Positions 12,301 through 27,300 of a DNA stretch of 64,000 nucleotides are shown here, in pieces. Both the position numbers and the translations under genes were made by a program. The DNA lies in contig NC_134034.1 in assembly GCF_964204645.1 (NCBI RefSeq), forward strand, positions 11,804,462 to 11,868,461, written 5' to 3'. How positions within the stretch are numbered: position 1 is the stretch's first letter; every line of letters begins with the position of its first letter. The notes under the pieces are model-generated. The model saw only the letters and a list, made by a program, of their open reading frames with translations. It was not told the DNA's origin and did not search any database. This DNA is from Tubulanus polymorphus. Its lineage: Eukaryota; Nemertea; Palaeonemertea; Tubulaniformes; Tubulanidae.

Positions 12301-15300
12301 TCGTTTTATCAAGACTCGTTTCGACGACAACTTCATCAACATTCTTTACAACAACCGAAACATTGACAATTGTAATCGGAGTACCAGGCTTGTTTTCAAT
12401 CTCCAATGTTACGGTTGGTGTTTTATCAGCAGGTGTTGGTGACCAGACTTTTGGACTTTTCTCAAAAACATCAGTTGATGTTTGTTGATTCGATGTTGTT
12501 GTCACTTTGACATCAGGACTGTTTGCATCGATGACAGTTTTCGTACAACGTTTTGCTAGATTGAGAACATTTTCAATTAGTTATGATTCAATCATTTTCT
12601 CTTATTTGCTTTATAGATTTAACTGTTAATGTGCAAAGCTTACGTGTTGTTGTTGCTGGAGTTGAACGAGGAGGAGTTGTCCCTGGTGGGGTTGTCCCTC
12701 GAGGTGTTGTGCCTGGAGTAGTTCCAACTGCAAGTGAGAATGAAGACACCACACAGTGGATTTAATGGTGTGGATGGGGATGAAATATTCAATATCAGAT
12801 AAATGTCAGTGAATCAAACCTTGTTTTTCGTAACACGCTTTCACTGTAGTTTCAGATACTTCTGGGGTATTTCCTGTTTTAGACGGCGTTATGGTTATTC
12901 GAATGTATGAACCAGGTACGCCATCTGGTGTCATCGTAGTTGTGTAATCTAGCTCAACTGGGCTTGATGTGTTTGGATCGGTTGGTGTGGTGACCTATAT
13001 TAAAAGAAAATGGGTGAAAATTGGGTTGATTTCCATTCAAACGAACTTAGCATAAGATAGAGAGCAATTCAAGTCTAAAGTCAATACACGTTCGCTTCAA
13101 CATACCTTCCTGTTTTTCCAAGTCGTTTTATCAACACTCGTTTCGACGACAACTTCATCAACATTCTTTACAACAACCGAAACATTGACAATTGTAATCG
13201 GAGTACCAGGCTTGTTTTCAATCTCCAATGTTACGGTTGGTTTTTTATCAGCCGGTGTTGGTGACCAGACTTTTGGGCTTTTCTCAAAAACATCAGTTGA
13301 TGTTTGTTGATTCGATGTTGTTGTCACTTTGACATCAGGACTGTTTGCATCGATGACAGTTTTCGTACAACGTTTTGCTAGATTGAGAACATTTTCAATT
13401 AGTTTTGATACAACTATTTTCTCTTATTTGTTGTTTGTACTCAATTGTCAATGTGCAAAGCTTACGTGTAGTTGTTGCTGGGGTTGAACCTGGAGGGGTT
13501 GTCCCTGGTGGGGTAGTCCCTGGTAGAGTAGTCCCTGGTGGGGTCGTTCCTGGTGAGGTAGTCCCTGGTGGGGTTGTCCCTGGTGGGGTTGTCCCTGGAG
13601 GTGTTGTGCCTGGACTAGTTCCAACTGCAAGTGAGAATGAAGACACCACACAGTGGATTTAATGGTGTGGATGGGGATGAAATATTCAATATCAGATAAA
13701 TGTCAGTGAATCAAACCTTGTTTTTCGTAACACGCTTTCACTGTAGTTTCAGATACTTCTGGGGTATTTCCTGTTTTAGACGGCGTTATGGTTATTCGAA
13801 TGTATGAACCAGGTACGCCATCTGGTGTCATCGTAGTTGTGTAATCTAGCTCAACTGGGCTTGATGTGTTTGGATCGGTTGGTGTGGTGACCTATATTAA
13901 AAGAAAATGGGTGAAAATTGGGTTGATTTCCATTCAAACGAACTTAGCATAAGATAGAGAGCAATTCAAGTCTAAAGTCAATACACGTTCGCTTCAACAT
14001 ACCTTCCTGTTTTTCCAAGTCGTTTTATCAACACTCGTTTCGACGACAACTTCATCAACATTCTTTACAACAACCGAAACATTGACAATTGTAATCGGAG
14101 TACCAGGCTTGTTTTCAATCTCCAATGTTACGGTTGGTTTTTTATCAGCAGGTGTTGGTGACCAGACTTTTGGACTTTTCTCAAAAACATCAGTTGATGT
14201 TTGTTGATTCGATGTTGTTGTCACTTTGACATCAGGACTGTTTGCATCGATGACAGTTTTCGTACAACGTTTTGCTAGATTTAAAGAATATTTTGTGTTA
14301 AATCAATTTCAACCTAAACGTAATTCCATAATTACTGCAAAAATTCGTACGCGCTGTTGTTGCTGGCGTTGTTACTGAAGGAGTGGTCCCAGGAGGACTT
14401 GTTCCAGGGCGAGTTGTTCCGGGAGACGTCGTTCCTGGAGGTGTCACAGATGGTCCTGGAGAACCACTTGTTGCTGGAAGATTTAAATGGTGATACATTA
14501 GAACAAAACTAATTATCTATTTCAGGATGTAATCTTTGTGCTAAAACGATAGGATATCAAAAATGGAAAATACCCATGCTAAAATGTATCCACACACCAT
14601 AAAAATACGAATTCTGAAAATTTGCAGTCCACCTAAACATCCGATATGCTGTTTCGATGGATGATATACAACAATGTACGGTGAAAAAATACGAAACCAC
14701 GAAAATAAATACGGTTCAGGTTATCAGTTTATGGACAACCATTATATGCAATGAGACGGGTAAGGGCTATGTAGAGTAAGTGATGGTGCGTTATACCAAA
14801 TGGTACTTACGACGCTCGAATATGCAAGCCCAAACATACGCTTGAAGGTTCCAAGCACTGATGCCGAAATAGAACCTACGAGCCAGGAATCGAACCTTAC
14901 TCGCACGAGTCTCCGGACTAAAATGTACTGTATTCGATACTTCCGTGTCGATCGATTTCACTAGATTCCATGACTTTGTGTCGACATCAAACCGTTCGAT
15001 ATCGATTAGTTTTGCACTAGTGTCTATTTGAAGTTTCACAACACCGGGTATTTCAGAAGTGGTATTGCTAAGGTCAATAGTAATAGATGGATGGACTGGA
15101 CCCACCTGACTCAAAGGAATGCTAAAGGGAGCTGAACCGCGACCTAGGGCATTTGATGCACGAACTGTATCGATATTAGGATTCGACGTTATAGCTGAAT
15201 CGGGAACAAGGTCTTTCCTATCATTGATTAACACCGTTTTGTCATTGCATTCTGAAGTTGTGGCAGATGGCGATGTGTTTTGTAAAGTTACTAAAACTGA

Positions 15301-18300
15301 ACCTACTGTTGATGGATTTTTAATAGTGCTACTGACCAAATCTAAGGTTGCTGAGGTGTAGGCATTTGTAATGCTGGAAGCACTATTTGTTGTTGATTCT
15401 TGGTCATGTCCAATCGTACTTGAAGTAATCGATGGGGTTGGCAGGGACGCAGATGAACTTACAAATATTGATCCATGTGCACCAATAGTAGTGGGAGTAC
15501 CTTGGGAATGAGGAGACGGAGTAAATATAATCCTTGGTGTAGACGGACCAGAAAATGAACTTCCTGGTAAGTTGGGTTGCGGCAATGAAGTTGAACCAGT
15601 TACCGATGGTTCACCAGTTACAGATGTGACTGGCGTTGTTCCGCCTGGTGTATTTCTAACAGGGATTATAGTACCAGGAGATGTAGTAACAGATATAACT
15701 GGTGGTGTTGTGCTTGCTGTAGTACTAACAGTGGATAAAGTTAAACCGGATTCAGTAGTTACTGATGGTTCACTAGGAGGTGTAGTTACAGATGTAACTG
15801 GCGGTGTTGTACCCGGTGTACCACTTACAGTGGATGGAGTTGAACTAGATTCAGTAGTTACTGATGGTTCACTAGATGTATTTACCGATGTGACTGGTGG
15901 TGTTGTGCCTGGTGTACTACTAACAGGGGGTAAAGTTGAACCAGATTCAGTAGTTACTGATGGTTTACCAGGATGTGTAGTAACAGATATAACTGGTGGT
16001 GTTGTGCCTGGTGTACCACTAACAGTGGATAAAGTTGAACCGAACTCAGTAGTTACTGATGGTTCCCTAGGAGGTGTAGTAACAGATATAACTGGTGATG
16101 TTGTGCTTGCTGTAGTACTAACAGTGGATAAAGTTGAACCAGATTCAGGAGTTACCGATGGTTCGGCAGGAGATGTAGTTGGAGATGTGATTGGTGGTGT
16201 TGTGCCTGGTGTACCATTCACAGTGGAGTGAGTTGAACTAGATTCAGTGGTTACCGATGGTTCGAAAGGAGATGTAGTTGCAGATATAACTAGTGGTGTT
16301 GTGGTTACTGTAGTACTAACAGTGGATAAAGTTGAAACGGATTCAGTAGTTACTGATGGTTCACTAGATGTAGTTACAGATGTAACTGGTGGTGTTCTGC
16401 CTGGTGTGCCAGTAACAATGGGTATAGTTGAACTAGATTTAGTACTTACTGACGGTTCACTAGAAGGTGTAGTTACAGATGTAACTGGTGGTGTTGTACC
16501 CGGTGTACTACTAACAGTGTATTGAGTTAAACTTGATTCAGTAGTTACTGATGGTTCGCTTGGAGCTGTAGTAACTAGTGGTGTTATGCCTGGTGTACTA
16601 CCAGCAGTGGGCAAAGTTGAACCAGTATCAGAAGTTATTGATGGTGCACTAGGAGATGTATTTACAGATGTAACCGGTGTTGTTGTGCCCGATGTTCTAT
16701 TAACAGTGGATAAAGTTGAACCATATTCAGTAGTAACTGGTGGTTCGCTAGGAGCTGTAGTAACCGATGTCACTGGTGGTGTTGTGCCTGGTGTACTTAA
16801 AACAGTGGGAGAAGTTAAAACAGATCCAGTAGTTACTGATGGTTCACTAAGAGCTGTAGTAACCGATGTAACTAGTGGTGTTGTGCCTGGTGTTCCACTA
16901 GCAGTGGGTAAAGTTGAACTAGATTCAGTAGTTACTGATGGTTCACTAGGAGATGTAGTTACAGATGTGACTGGTGTTGTTGTGCCTGGTGTACCTCTAA
17001 TAGTAGATGAAGTTGAACCGGAAACAGTAGTTACTGCCAGTGGTGTCGTTGTGTCAGGGGTGTAAGTAACGGTTGGTACTTTTTTCATAATGCTGGTTGG
17101 TGTAACTTTAAGTGAAGAAGTGCCTGTAACTGCACCCACTGGAGTCGATACTACTCTAGGTATAGAGGTTATGGCTGGCGATCCACTAAGAGTGGGTCCT
17201 GTTGTGGTAATACTGGGTACATTTTTCCATGTAGTCCAAGCAATAAATGTTGGTCTAGACAGATGAACAGTTGATTCCGATGGAACGGATGTCTTTGGAA
17301 TCGTAGTCTTATGTCGTGTTTCTGTCCCGATGGAGATAGTTGTGGCCGTGGTTGTTGTTGGTAAGCTAGGATATGTCACTCTTTTCAGATCTATACAAGC
17401 CTTAATTTCCGCAACAAGATGTTGCTCGTCATTATCGAGGAATGCAACTGGTATGAGTCGTATTTTAGATGTCGTCAACTCCGGTTGAAATGTTGCCACT
17501 TTATCGATGGTTACGTTGACGGTTTTTGCAACTTTCCATACGTTATTTGATGGATCGAGGTATTCTATATGTACAAGTCTGGCATTCGTATCTATTTTGA
17601 CTTCAGTTATTCCCGGGATACTTGCCGCATTATATCCGATATGTATTTCTACAAAACTTCTCTTTGTCCCAACTTTGTTCGTCCATGGACCAATGTCGCC
17701 TCGACTCAGCACACCTATTGCCCTGTGGCTGGTTGGATAGGAGTATATTGCACAATCGGGCACCAAATCACGTCTTTCGTTGATCAAGACAGATTTTTCA
17801 ATACAGTTTTTTAATTTGTTTGGTGTCTCAGTCGACGAAGGAATGGTAGGTGCGGTTGAGGTTGTTTTTGCTATTGTGGTTGGTACATCGGTTATTTCAG
17901 GTCTGTTTGGACTGTAAGTGATAGCTTTCTGCGTAATAGTTGGTTGTATGGTAGGTGGAGATTTCGTTAGACGAGTAGCTAGCTTTGAGCTGTATGGTGT
18001 AATCCTTACTGTGGGAATAGTTGAACCGGCTAGACTGCTTTCTGGCAACTCACTGCTGGTTGGTAATGTTGAACCGGATACAGTAGTTACTGATGGTACA
18101 CTAGGAGGTGTAGTTACAGGTGTAACAGGTGTTGCACCTGGTGAACCGCTATCACTAGGTAAAGTTGAACTAGATTCAGTTGTTACTGATGTTTCACCAG
18201 CAGATGTGGTAAGAGATGGAACTGATGGTTTTGTGCCTGGTGTACCACTAGTGGATTCAGTTGAACCGGGTTCAGTAGTAACTGATGGTTCACTAGATGT

Positions 18301-21300
18301 AATTATAGATGTAAGCGGTGTTGTTGCAGCTGGTGTACCACTAACTGTGGATGGAGTTGAACCAGATTCAAAAGATACTGATGGTTCACCAGGAGATGTA
18401 GTTAGAGATGTGACTGGTGGTGTTGTGCCTGGTGTGCCACTAACAATGGGTAAAGTTGATCCAGATTCAGTAGTTACTGATGGCACAATAGGAGCAGAGG
18501 TTACAGATGTAATGGGTGATGTTGTGCCTGGTGTATGTCTAACAGTGGATTGAGTTGAACCGGAAACAGTAGTTACAGATGGTTTACCAGGAGGTGTAGT
18601 TACAGATGTTACTGGTGATGCTGTGCCTGGTGTATTTCTAACAGTGGATTGAGTTGGACTTGATTCAGTAGTGACTGATGGTTCACTAGATGTAGTTATA
18701 GATGTTATTTGTGGTGTTGTGCCTGGTGTACCACTAATAGTGGGTAAAGTTGACCTGGAAATAGTAGTTACTGACAGTGGTTTTGTTGTGCCAGGTGTGT
18801 TGGCAACGGTTGGTAATATTTTCATAGTGCTGGCGGATGTAACTTCAAGTGATGAAGTCATTGTTACTATACCCACTGGAGACGTTACAAATGTAGATAT
18901 AGAAGTGATAGCTGGTGATCCACTTATAGTGGGTTCTGCTGTCGCAGATGAACCGGGTGTATTTGTCCATGTAGTCCTTGCTGCAAATGTTGGTTTAGAA
19001 CGGCGAACAGTAGTTTCTGGTGCAACGGATGTCTTTGGAATCGTACTTGTATGTTGTGTTTCTGTCCCAGTGGTGGTTGTTGTCGCTGTGCTTGGTAAAC
19101 TAGGATATGTTACTCTTTTCAGATCTATACAAGCCTTGATTTCCGCAACAAGATGTTGCTCGTCATTATCGAGGAATGCAACTGGTATGAGCCGTATTTT
19201 AGATGTCGTCAACTCCGGTTGAAACGTTGCCACTGTATCGATAGTTTTGTTGACAGTCTCTGCAACTTTCCATACGTTATTTGATGGATCGAGGTATTCT
19301 ATATGTACAAGTCCGGCATTCGTATCTATTTTGACTTCAGTTATTCCCGGGATACTTGCCGCATTATATCCGATATCTATTTCTACAAAACTTCTCTTTG
19401 TCCCAACTTTGTTCGTCCATGGACCAATGTCGTCTCGACTCAGCACACCTATTGCCGTGAGACTGGGTGGATAAGAGTTTATTGCAGAATCGGGCACCAA
19501 ATCACGTCTTGCGTTGATCAAGACAGATTTTTCAATACAGTTCATCAATTTGCTTGGTGTCCCAGTCGAAGGAAGAATGGTAGGTGCGGGTGATATGGTT
19601 GTCGCTATTGTAGTTGGTACGTCAGTTATTTCAGGTCTGTTTGTACTAAGAGTGGTAGCTTTTCGGTTACTAGTTGGTATCATGGTAGTGGGAGGTTTAG
19701 TTAAATGAGTAGCTAGCTTTGAGCTGTATGGTGAGATCCAAACAGTGGGAATGGTTGAAACAGCAAGACTGCCTTCTGGTGTATCACTAACAGTTGGTGA
19801 AGTTGAACTAGATTCAGTAATTACTGTTGGATTACTAGATGAAGTTACAGATGTAACTGGTGGTGTTGTGCTTGGTCTACCACTAACACTGGGTAAAGTT
19901 GAACCGGGTTCGGTAGATATCAATGGTTCACTAGGAGATGTAGTCACATATGTAACTAGTTGTGTTGTGCCCAATGTACCACTAACACTGGGTAAAGTTG
20001 AACTAGATTCGGTAGTTACTAATGGTTCGCTAGGAGCTGTAGTAACTAGTGGTGTTGTGCCTGGTGTACCACTAACACTGGGTAAAGTTGAACCGGATAC
20101 AGTAGTTACTGACGGTTCACTAGGAGATGTAGTTACAGATGTAACCGGTGGTGTTGCGCCTGGTGTACCACTATCAGTGGATAAGCTTGAACTAGATTCA
20201 GTCGTTACTGACGGTTCACCAGGAGGTGTAGCAACAGATGTTACTGGTGGTGTTGTGCCTGGTGTACCACTAGCAGTGGGTAAAGTTGAACTAGATTCAG
20301 TAGTTACTGGTGGTCCACCAGGAGATGTAGGTACAGATGTAACTGGTGTTTTTGTACCTGGGTAACTGCCAGCAGTAGGTAATTTTGAACTAGATTCAGT
20401 AGTTACTGATGGTTCACTAGATGTAGTTACAGATGTAACTAGTTGTGTTGTGCCTGGTGTACCACTAGCAGTGGGTAAAGTTGAACTAGATTCAGTAGTT
20501 ACTGATGGTTCACTAGATGTAGTTACAGATGTAACTGGTGGTGTTGCGCTTGGGGTACCACTAATACTGGGTGAACTTGACCTAGATTCAGTAGTTACTG
20601 ATGGTTCACTAGGAGGTGTAGCAACAGATGTTACTGGTGGTGTTGAGCCTGGTGTACCACTATCGGTGGATAAAGTTGAACCAGAATCAGTAGTTATTGA
20701 TGGTTTACCAGGAGATGTAGTTGCAGATGTAACTAGTTGTGTTGTGCCTGGTGTACCACTAGCAGTGGGTAAAGTTGAACCAGAATCAGTAGTTATTGAT
20801 GGTACACTAGGAGATGTAGTTGCAGATGTAACTGGTGGAGTTGTGCCTGGTTTACTACTAACACTGGGTAAAGTTGAACTAGATTCAGTAGTTATTGATG
20901 GTTCACTAGGAGATGTAGTTACAGATGTAACTGGTGGTGTTGCGCCTGGTGTACCACTATCAGTGGATAAGCTTGAACTAGATTCAGTCATTACTGACGG
21001 TTCACTAGATGTAGTTACAGATGTAACTGGTGGTGTTGCGCCTGGTTTACCACTATCAGTGGATAAGCTTGAACTAGATTCAGTCGTTACTGATGGTACA
21101 CTAGGTGAAGGTACAGATGTAACTGGTGGTGTTCTGCCTGGTGTACCACTATCAGTGGATAAGCTTGAACTAGATTCAGTCGTTACTGACGGTTCACTGG
21201 GAGAGGTATTTACAGATGTTACTGGTGGTGTTGTGCCTGGTGTACCACTAGCAGTGGGTAAAGTTGAACTAGATTCAGTAGTTACTGGTGGTGCACTAGG

Positions 21301-24300
21301 AGATGTAGTCACAGATGTTACTGGTGGTGTTGCGCCTGGGGTACCACTAACACTGGGTGAACTTGACCTAGATTCAGTAGTTACTGATGGTTCACTAGGA
21401 GGTGTAGTAACAGATGTTACTGGTGGTGTTGTGCTTTCTGTCGTACTAACAGTGGATAAAGTTGAAACGGATTCAGTAGTTACTGATGGTTCACTAGGAG
21501 GTGTAGTAACAGATGTTACTGGTGGTGTTCTGCCTGGTGTACCACTATCAGTGGATAAAGTTGAACCAGAATCAGTAGTTATTGATGGTTTACCAGGAGA
21601 TGTAGTTGCAGATGTAACTAGTGGTGTTGTGCCTGGTTTACTACTAACACTGGGTAAAGTTGAACCAGAATCAGTAGTTATTGATGGTACACTAGGAGAT
21701 GTAGTTGCAGATGTAACTGGTGGTGTTGTGCCTGGTGTACCACTATCAGTGGGTAAAGTTGAACCAGAATCAGTAGTTATTGATGGTTTACCAGGAGATG
21801 TAGTTGCAGATGTAACTGGTGGTGTTGTGCCTGGTGTACCACTAGCAGTGGGTAAAGTTGAACTAGATTCAGTAGTTACTGGTGGTGCACTAGGAGATGT
21901 AGTTACAGATGTAACTGGTGGTGTTGTGCCTGGTTTACTACTAACACTGGGTAAAGTTGAACTAGATTCAGTAGTTACTGATTGTTCACTAGGAGATGTA
22001 GTTACAGATGTAACTGGTGGTGTTGTGCCTGGTTTACTACTAACACTGGGTAAAGTTGAACTAGATTCAGTAGTTATTGATGGTTCACTAGGAGATGTAG
22101 TCACAGATGTAACTGGTGGTGTTGCGCCTGGTGTACCACTATCAGTGGGTAAAGTTGAACTAGATTCAGTAGTTACTGGTGGTGCACTAGGAGATGTAGT
22201 TACAGATGTAACTGGTGGTGTTGTGCCTGGTGTACCACTGGCAGTGGGTAAAGTTGAACTAGATTCAGTAGTTACTGATGGTTCACTAGATGTAGGTACA
22301 GATGTAACTGGTGGTGTTGCGCCTGGTGTACCACTAACACTGGGTGAACTTGACCTAGATTCAGTAGTTACTAATGGTTCACTAGGAGATGTAGTAACAG
22401 ATGTTACTGGTGGTGTTGTGCCTGGTGTACCACTATCAGTGGATAAAGTTGACCTAGATTCAGTAGTTACTGATGGTTCACTAGGAGATGTAGTAACAGA
22501 TGTTACTGGTGGTGTTGTGCCTGGTGTACCACTATCAGTGGATAAGCTTGAACTAGATTCAGTCGTTACTGACGGTTCACTGGGAGATGTATTTACAGAT
22601 GTTACTGGTGGTGTTGTGCCTGGTGTACCACTAGCAGTGGGTAAAGTTGAACTAGATTCAGTAGTTAATGGTGGTGCACTAGGAGATGTAGTTACAGATG
22701 TAACTGGTGGTGTTGTGCCTGGTGTACCACTAACAGTGGATAAACTTGAACTAGATTCAGTAGTTACTGATGGTACACTAGGTGAAGGTACAGATGTTAC
22801 TGTTGGTGTTGTGCCTGGTGTACCACTAACAGTGGATAAACTTAAACTAGATTCATATGTTACTGATGGTTCACTAGGAGATGTAGGAGATGTGACTGGC
22901 GGTGTTGAACGTGGTGGACCACTAACACTGGGTATGGTTGAACTGGTTTCAGTAGTTACTGATGGTTTACTAGGAGATGTAGTTACATATACAACTGACG
23001 GTGTTGTGACTAGTTTGCCACTAAGGGTTGTTGTAACTTGTGGCGTAGAAGGTGCCGTAGTGGTTGTTTGAGCTGCTGGAAAAAAATACATTAAAACAAA
23101 ATCATTATGGCATAAAAATATTCTTTATCTAGTCACGAGGAATGTAAATACACAATGTATGAAGTGAATTAATTAGGGAATGAATTCTACGATGTTTTGT
23201 TAAACCTACGGTCGTAAATTATATATTCAAATGGCAACCAGGGTGCCGAACTTTTTCTTCTTTATGAGATAACAGGTTTTAATTCATAGATATTACGGTA
23301 AAAACTTTGATATTCCATAAGTATGAAAAAGGTTTGGTTTAAAACTGGTTAAAGCTAAGTAGCTTACTTTTGTATAATTGTCGTTGCAGAGGGTGGAAGG
23401 TGTGTAGTTGTGTGAAGCTGTGTCATTGTGGAGGTCAAAGGGTGGGTTGGTGCGGGTTGGTTTAATCGCGAGGGTTGGTGGAGTACAGGATCGGTATTAC
23501 CAACTGGTGTCATCTTCTGATATTTCTTCTCCCAAATAACTGCTCTCGATATAGATAAAGCTCTTTGAACAAGCATCACAGCAGGATTTGCAGACAAAGT
23601 AAAACGAATTGTTGAAATATGAATGAATCAAACTGATACAAGATGAGAAAGTACATGACCACCAGAATCATCAAATATGAACTCAAAACTGAGGCAATAA
23701 GAACCGATGACATGCTGGTTTTAGTTGACAGGCATGCTTGAGTTTCGAATAGGTTCACGGCTGTTGGCATCTAGAGTGAAACGGGTAAACCCTCAAAAAA
23801 GTGGAAGGCTTTAAACAAAAAGTTCGTCATAGGAACGAACACAATAGGGAATAAGCCTCGCGATATTAGGTCTGTTAATAGGTTGGTAGAAAAACATCTC
23901 GGAAAAATCAAATAAGTAATTCATTTCATGGGCATTGGCAATAAAGCAGCATTTGAGAGGATTGGATCATTCGTGAATGAACAAAAACTGGAAACAAGAT
24001 GCAAAAACGGGTTGTTAGGAATTATAGGATTGGCATTCGTGTGTAAAACTTACGGGGCTCGATGCATGCCCAGATTTTAGCCGTCAGGTACACTTTCGTA
24101 GCCGATGGGTCAATCGTGTCTTTAGCAACTAACCGAAACTTGGGCCCATCAACGCCATCGCCTAGATCGATTTTGCCGCCGTTGTTTTCGGTCGAAACAG
24201 TTTTCGCGACTTTCCACTTATTTGTGGCTGTGTCGTAAACCTCGACGTCGATAGTTTTAATGTTTGTATCGACTTCTAGTTTGGTTAATTTCGGTATCGA

Positions 24301-27300
24301 CGCGCTATTGGCGGTAAGATCTAGTGTCAATGCGGCGGGCTTATCGCCGGTTTTGGGCTTCAAGATAACCCACTGGGTCGCGTTTCCTCGATTCAAAGCG
24401 CCCAGTACAGACGTTAGTGACTCGGGTGACCCATCGGCCGGCGTAGCTGACACCTGACTATCGGAAACTAATCCTGGCTTATCGTTTATAAGAACAGCTT
24501 CTTCCTTGCAAGTTTCTGTAAATCATAATACACGTAGAACGTCATATGTGTCGTTCATAATTCTTCAATCTCAATCATTAACGACATTAATGAATAGATT
24601 CGCAAAACTTTGCGATAAGTATTTGTCAATACCACTTTTAGAATTCTGTGAAATTCCGCCGATACTGAGGTGATATTTTACCGGATTCACGTTAACCAAA
24701 AAATCACAAGCAGTTATAACTCTGTGGCAACCAATATTTCCTGAATTCAACTCTTTCAGACTAGGAATGACCTATGAATCAGTAGAAACTTACTTTGTGG
24801 TGGAGTCGACACTGTAGTTGATGCTAAAATGGAAAATAGAAAGTAGATGTACTTGACATATAGAGATATACGATGATGGTTGAGTTTATAGATAAGCAAT
24901 GGGTGAGGCAACAATCACATATAGCATCTGCAACTTCCCCTTCATTTTAAAGCGACCTAAAATGCGTCTAAAAGCAGGATAAATGTTACATTAATATCAA
25001 CAAATGAACGCTGTAAGTAGTCACTGGAATTCTGCAAGGAGAAAAGACAAACATAGGATTAAAGCCTTTGTCCGACAGAGACAATTACTAGTACACACTA
25101 CTGCGATAAGTTGGGACGAACAATTATTGCAGAAGCGCTACAAATACTTTTGCTAACTCTAAAAGCTGTCCATGTACCTAGAAGCAAAGGCATATAATTT
25201 CTCCGGACAATTCCAGGTTACAACATAGCGACTGGAATCCCCGTATCCTGAATCCGTGTTCACTGCTCTAAATTTGATGCAAGACTTGTCTGTTCGCTAT
25301 CCAATCAAACATTATGTCACTGTAGCCTAGCCGGCGACTTCACAGTCTGGATTTCCCCGAACCAGAAATTTGGGGTTAAGCTCCGTGTGATTTTATTGAA
25401 ACCGTTAGCTATACCAGGTTTAAGGTGATACCATTGCATGCAAAATGGGTCTGCGAAACTGCACTAGATAGCGATAACATTTTTCTGTTCTAATCATTCC
25501 GCACTCACTTGGTTCAATGCATGCGAACACTTGGATTTTCACTTCATACGCATCGATGACGTTAATTGGATATTGTCTAAGATTCTTTGCGATAAGTCGG
25601 AACTTCGTCGCAGGCAGTGTTGGCCGAAACAGTAGCGAAGTACGTAAAGTGCCGATCGGCTTCCATTTGCCGACATTGTCGATAATTTCAACATCGAATG
25701 CTTCGATGCCTTTCGTACTGGCAGCAAGTGCGAAAAGTTGTGGAACTCCGGCTGCTTTTTTCGCCAAGTCGAATGTAAAAATTGGATCTTTGCCAGCTGT
25801 ATCATTTTGTGAGAATGTCAACATATTTTGTCCCCCTCGTCCGAGGATGCTATATGGTTTTGCCACGGACGGGTTTTCTGTCGTGATCTGATCGTTGCCG
25901 AATAGATCGGTTCTATCGTTGATTTGGACTACATTTTTTGAACTACAGGCTGAAATTCAAATATCGTAAAAAGCTGATGACAATGAAAGCTCATGTTGAA
26001 AAGGCACGTACAGATATATACACACGCAAGCATACGACGCGTGAACTAGATCTTACATCATTCTCTATCGAGAGATGGAGAGAAATGTGTATCTAGAGAT
26101 TGAAAGCGGTGATAGCATTTACATCCATTCCTTTAAAGAAGTCTTCGTTTAATGATATTATTGGCATGAAATAATTCATTATGTGTATATTGAAAAAGCT
26201 ACCCCAATCAGGAAGCGCGTCTAGAACTTTTTTTTCCAGTTCACTTACTCGGCGGTGTCGTTGTCGCCAGTGTGGACGGTCCTGGTGTTGTTGTGAGAAT
26301 TGTTGTAGTTGGAATTGTAGTTGGTTTTGAAGTAGCTGAAAAAACCGAACTATATTGGTAAAAGTTGTTTTCCTTCCTTTTGCGCGTGCTCATCATATAA
26401 GTCAAGAGCAATTTATGAAAACAGAGCGTTGATCATAGATTATATCATCATCTGCCTCGTTTAGCTGGAATGTTTGGAAATTATTTATTTACTGCTTTAT
26501 TGGACCTACACTCGATGATATTCTAGGTTCTGTTTATTGAACTCACCCGGTTCCATACAGACAGAAATCTGTACCGTTATGTGTATAATCGAGTTCTCGA
26601 GATCTATTGGAAGCTCAGTTGCGATCAACCGAAATTTCGTTGTCGCTACTGCTGGTTCAAACAGGGCTTCGTCATTTTTGATATTAGAATCTGGTACTTT
26701 GACCCATTCGCCGTTGTTTCCAACGACCTCTAATGCGAATTTCCTTATATTTGTGTCGACCATAATGTGAACAAGTTGTGGAACTCCGGTCGCTTTTTTC
26801 GCCAAGTCGAACGTGAAAATTGGACCTTTGCCAGATACACTTCGTTGTGGAAACGCCAACATTGTTTTTCCTCCTCGTCCGATGATGTTGTACGGTTCTG
26901 ACACAGACGGGTTTTCTGTCGTGACCTGATCGTTGCCGAATAAATCAGGCCGGGCGTTGATAACGATAGCGTCCGCTCGTTTGCAGGAGGGCTGAGCTGA
27001 AATTCATAACAACCGACGATATGTGTATGTGTGCTGCGTGTTATAGGGGCTAAAACTGTCTCTACAATCGTGTGCACAACTTAATGTCATAAACTGCACT
27101 TCGATTTAAACCAACAACTTCGGAATCAAAACATATATCAGACAAAATACAAAATTGGTTTCATCATTTCTATCCGAAAGTACATCTACGCCTGATTTCC
27201 AGTGCACTTACTAGGTGGCGCTGTTGTCACCGTTGTGGATGGTGCTGGGGTTGTGGCAACTATTGTCGTAGTTGGAATTGTAGTTGGTTTCGATGTAGCT

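Larger units (their letters stand above)
6549..14473 (-). repeat. Tandem array of nine ~897-bp domain/linker units with introns
   Basis: Each unit holds, in gene order, exon A (272 nt, phase 1-0), an intron of about 110 bp, exon B (175 nt, phase 0-1), an intron of about 90-110 bp, and a PTS exon (84-159 nt, phase 1-1). Units 1, 2, 5, 6, 8 and 9 (counted from the low coordinate) are almost identical even in introns; unit 4 (9338-9894) is clearly older. The spacing is 897 bp for most units. The pair formed by units 1 and 2 resembles that of units 5 and 6, which suggests duplication of two-unit blocks. Long near-identical repeats of this kind are also prone to assembly collapse. Confidence 0.93.

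Noticed and set aside
7309-13662. Repeated plus-strand frames of about 85 codons (VVPGGVVPG repeats)
   Set aside because: They are the antisense of the P-G-T-T-P linker exons and cross intron sequence.
20450-23071. An 873-codon open frame on the plus strand, plus several others between 15.5 and 20.4 kb
   Set aside because: They mirror the minus-strand PTS repeat. A 99-bp repeat unit without stops in one frame stays open over its whole length. The products ([10 protein letters not shown]-type) have no domain, start context or splice logic.
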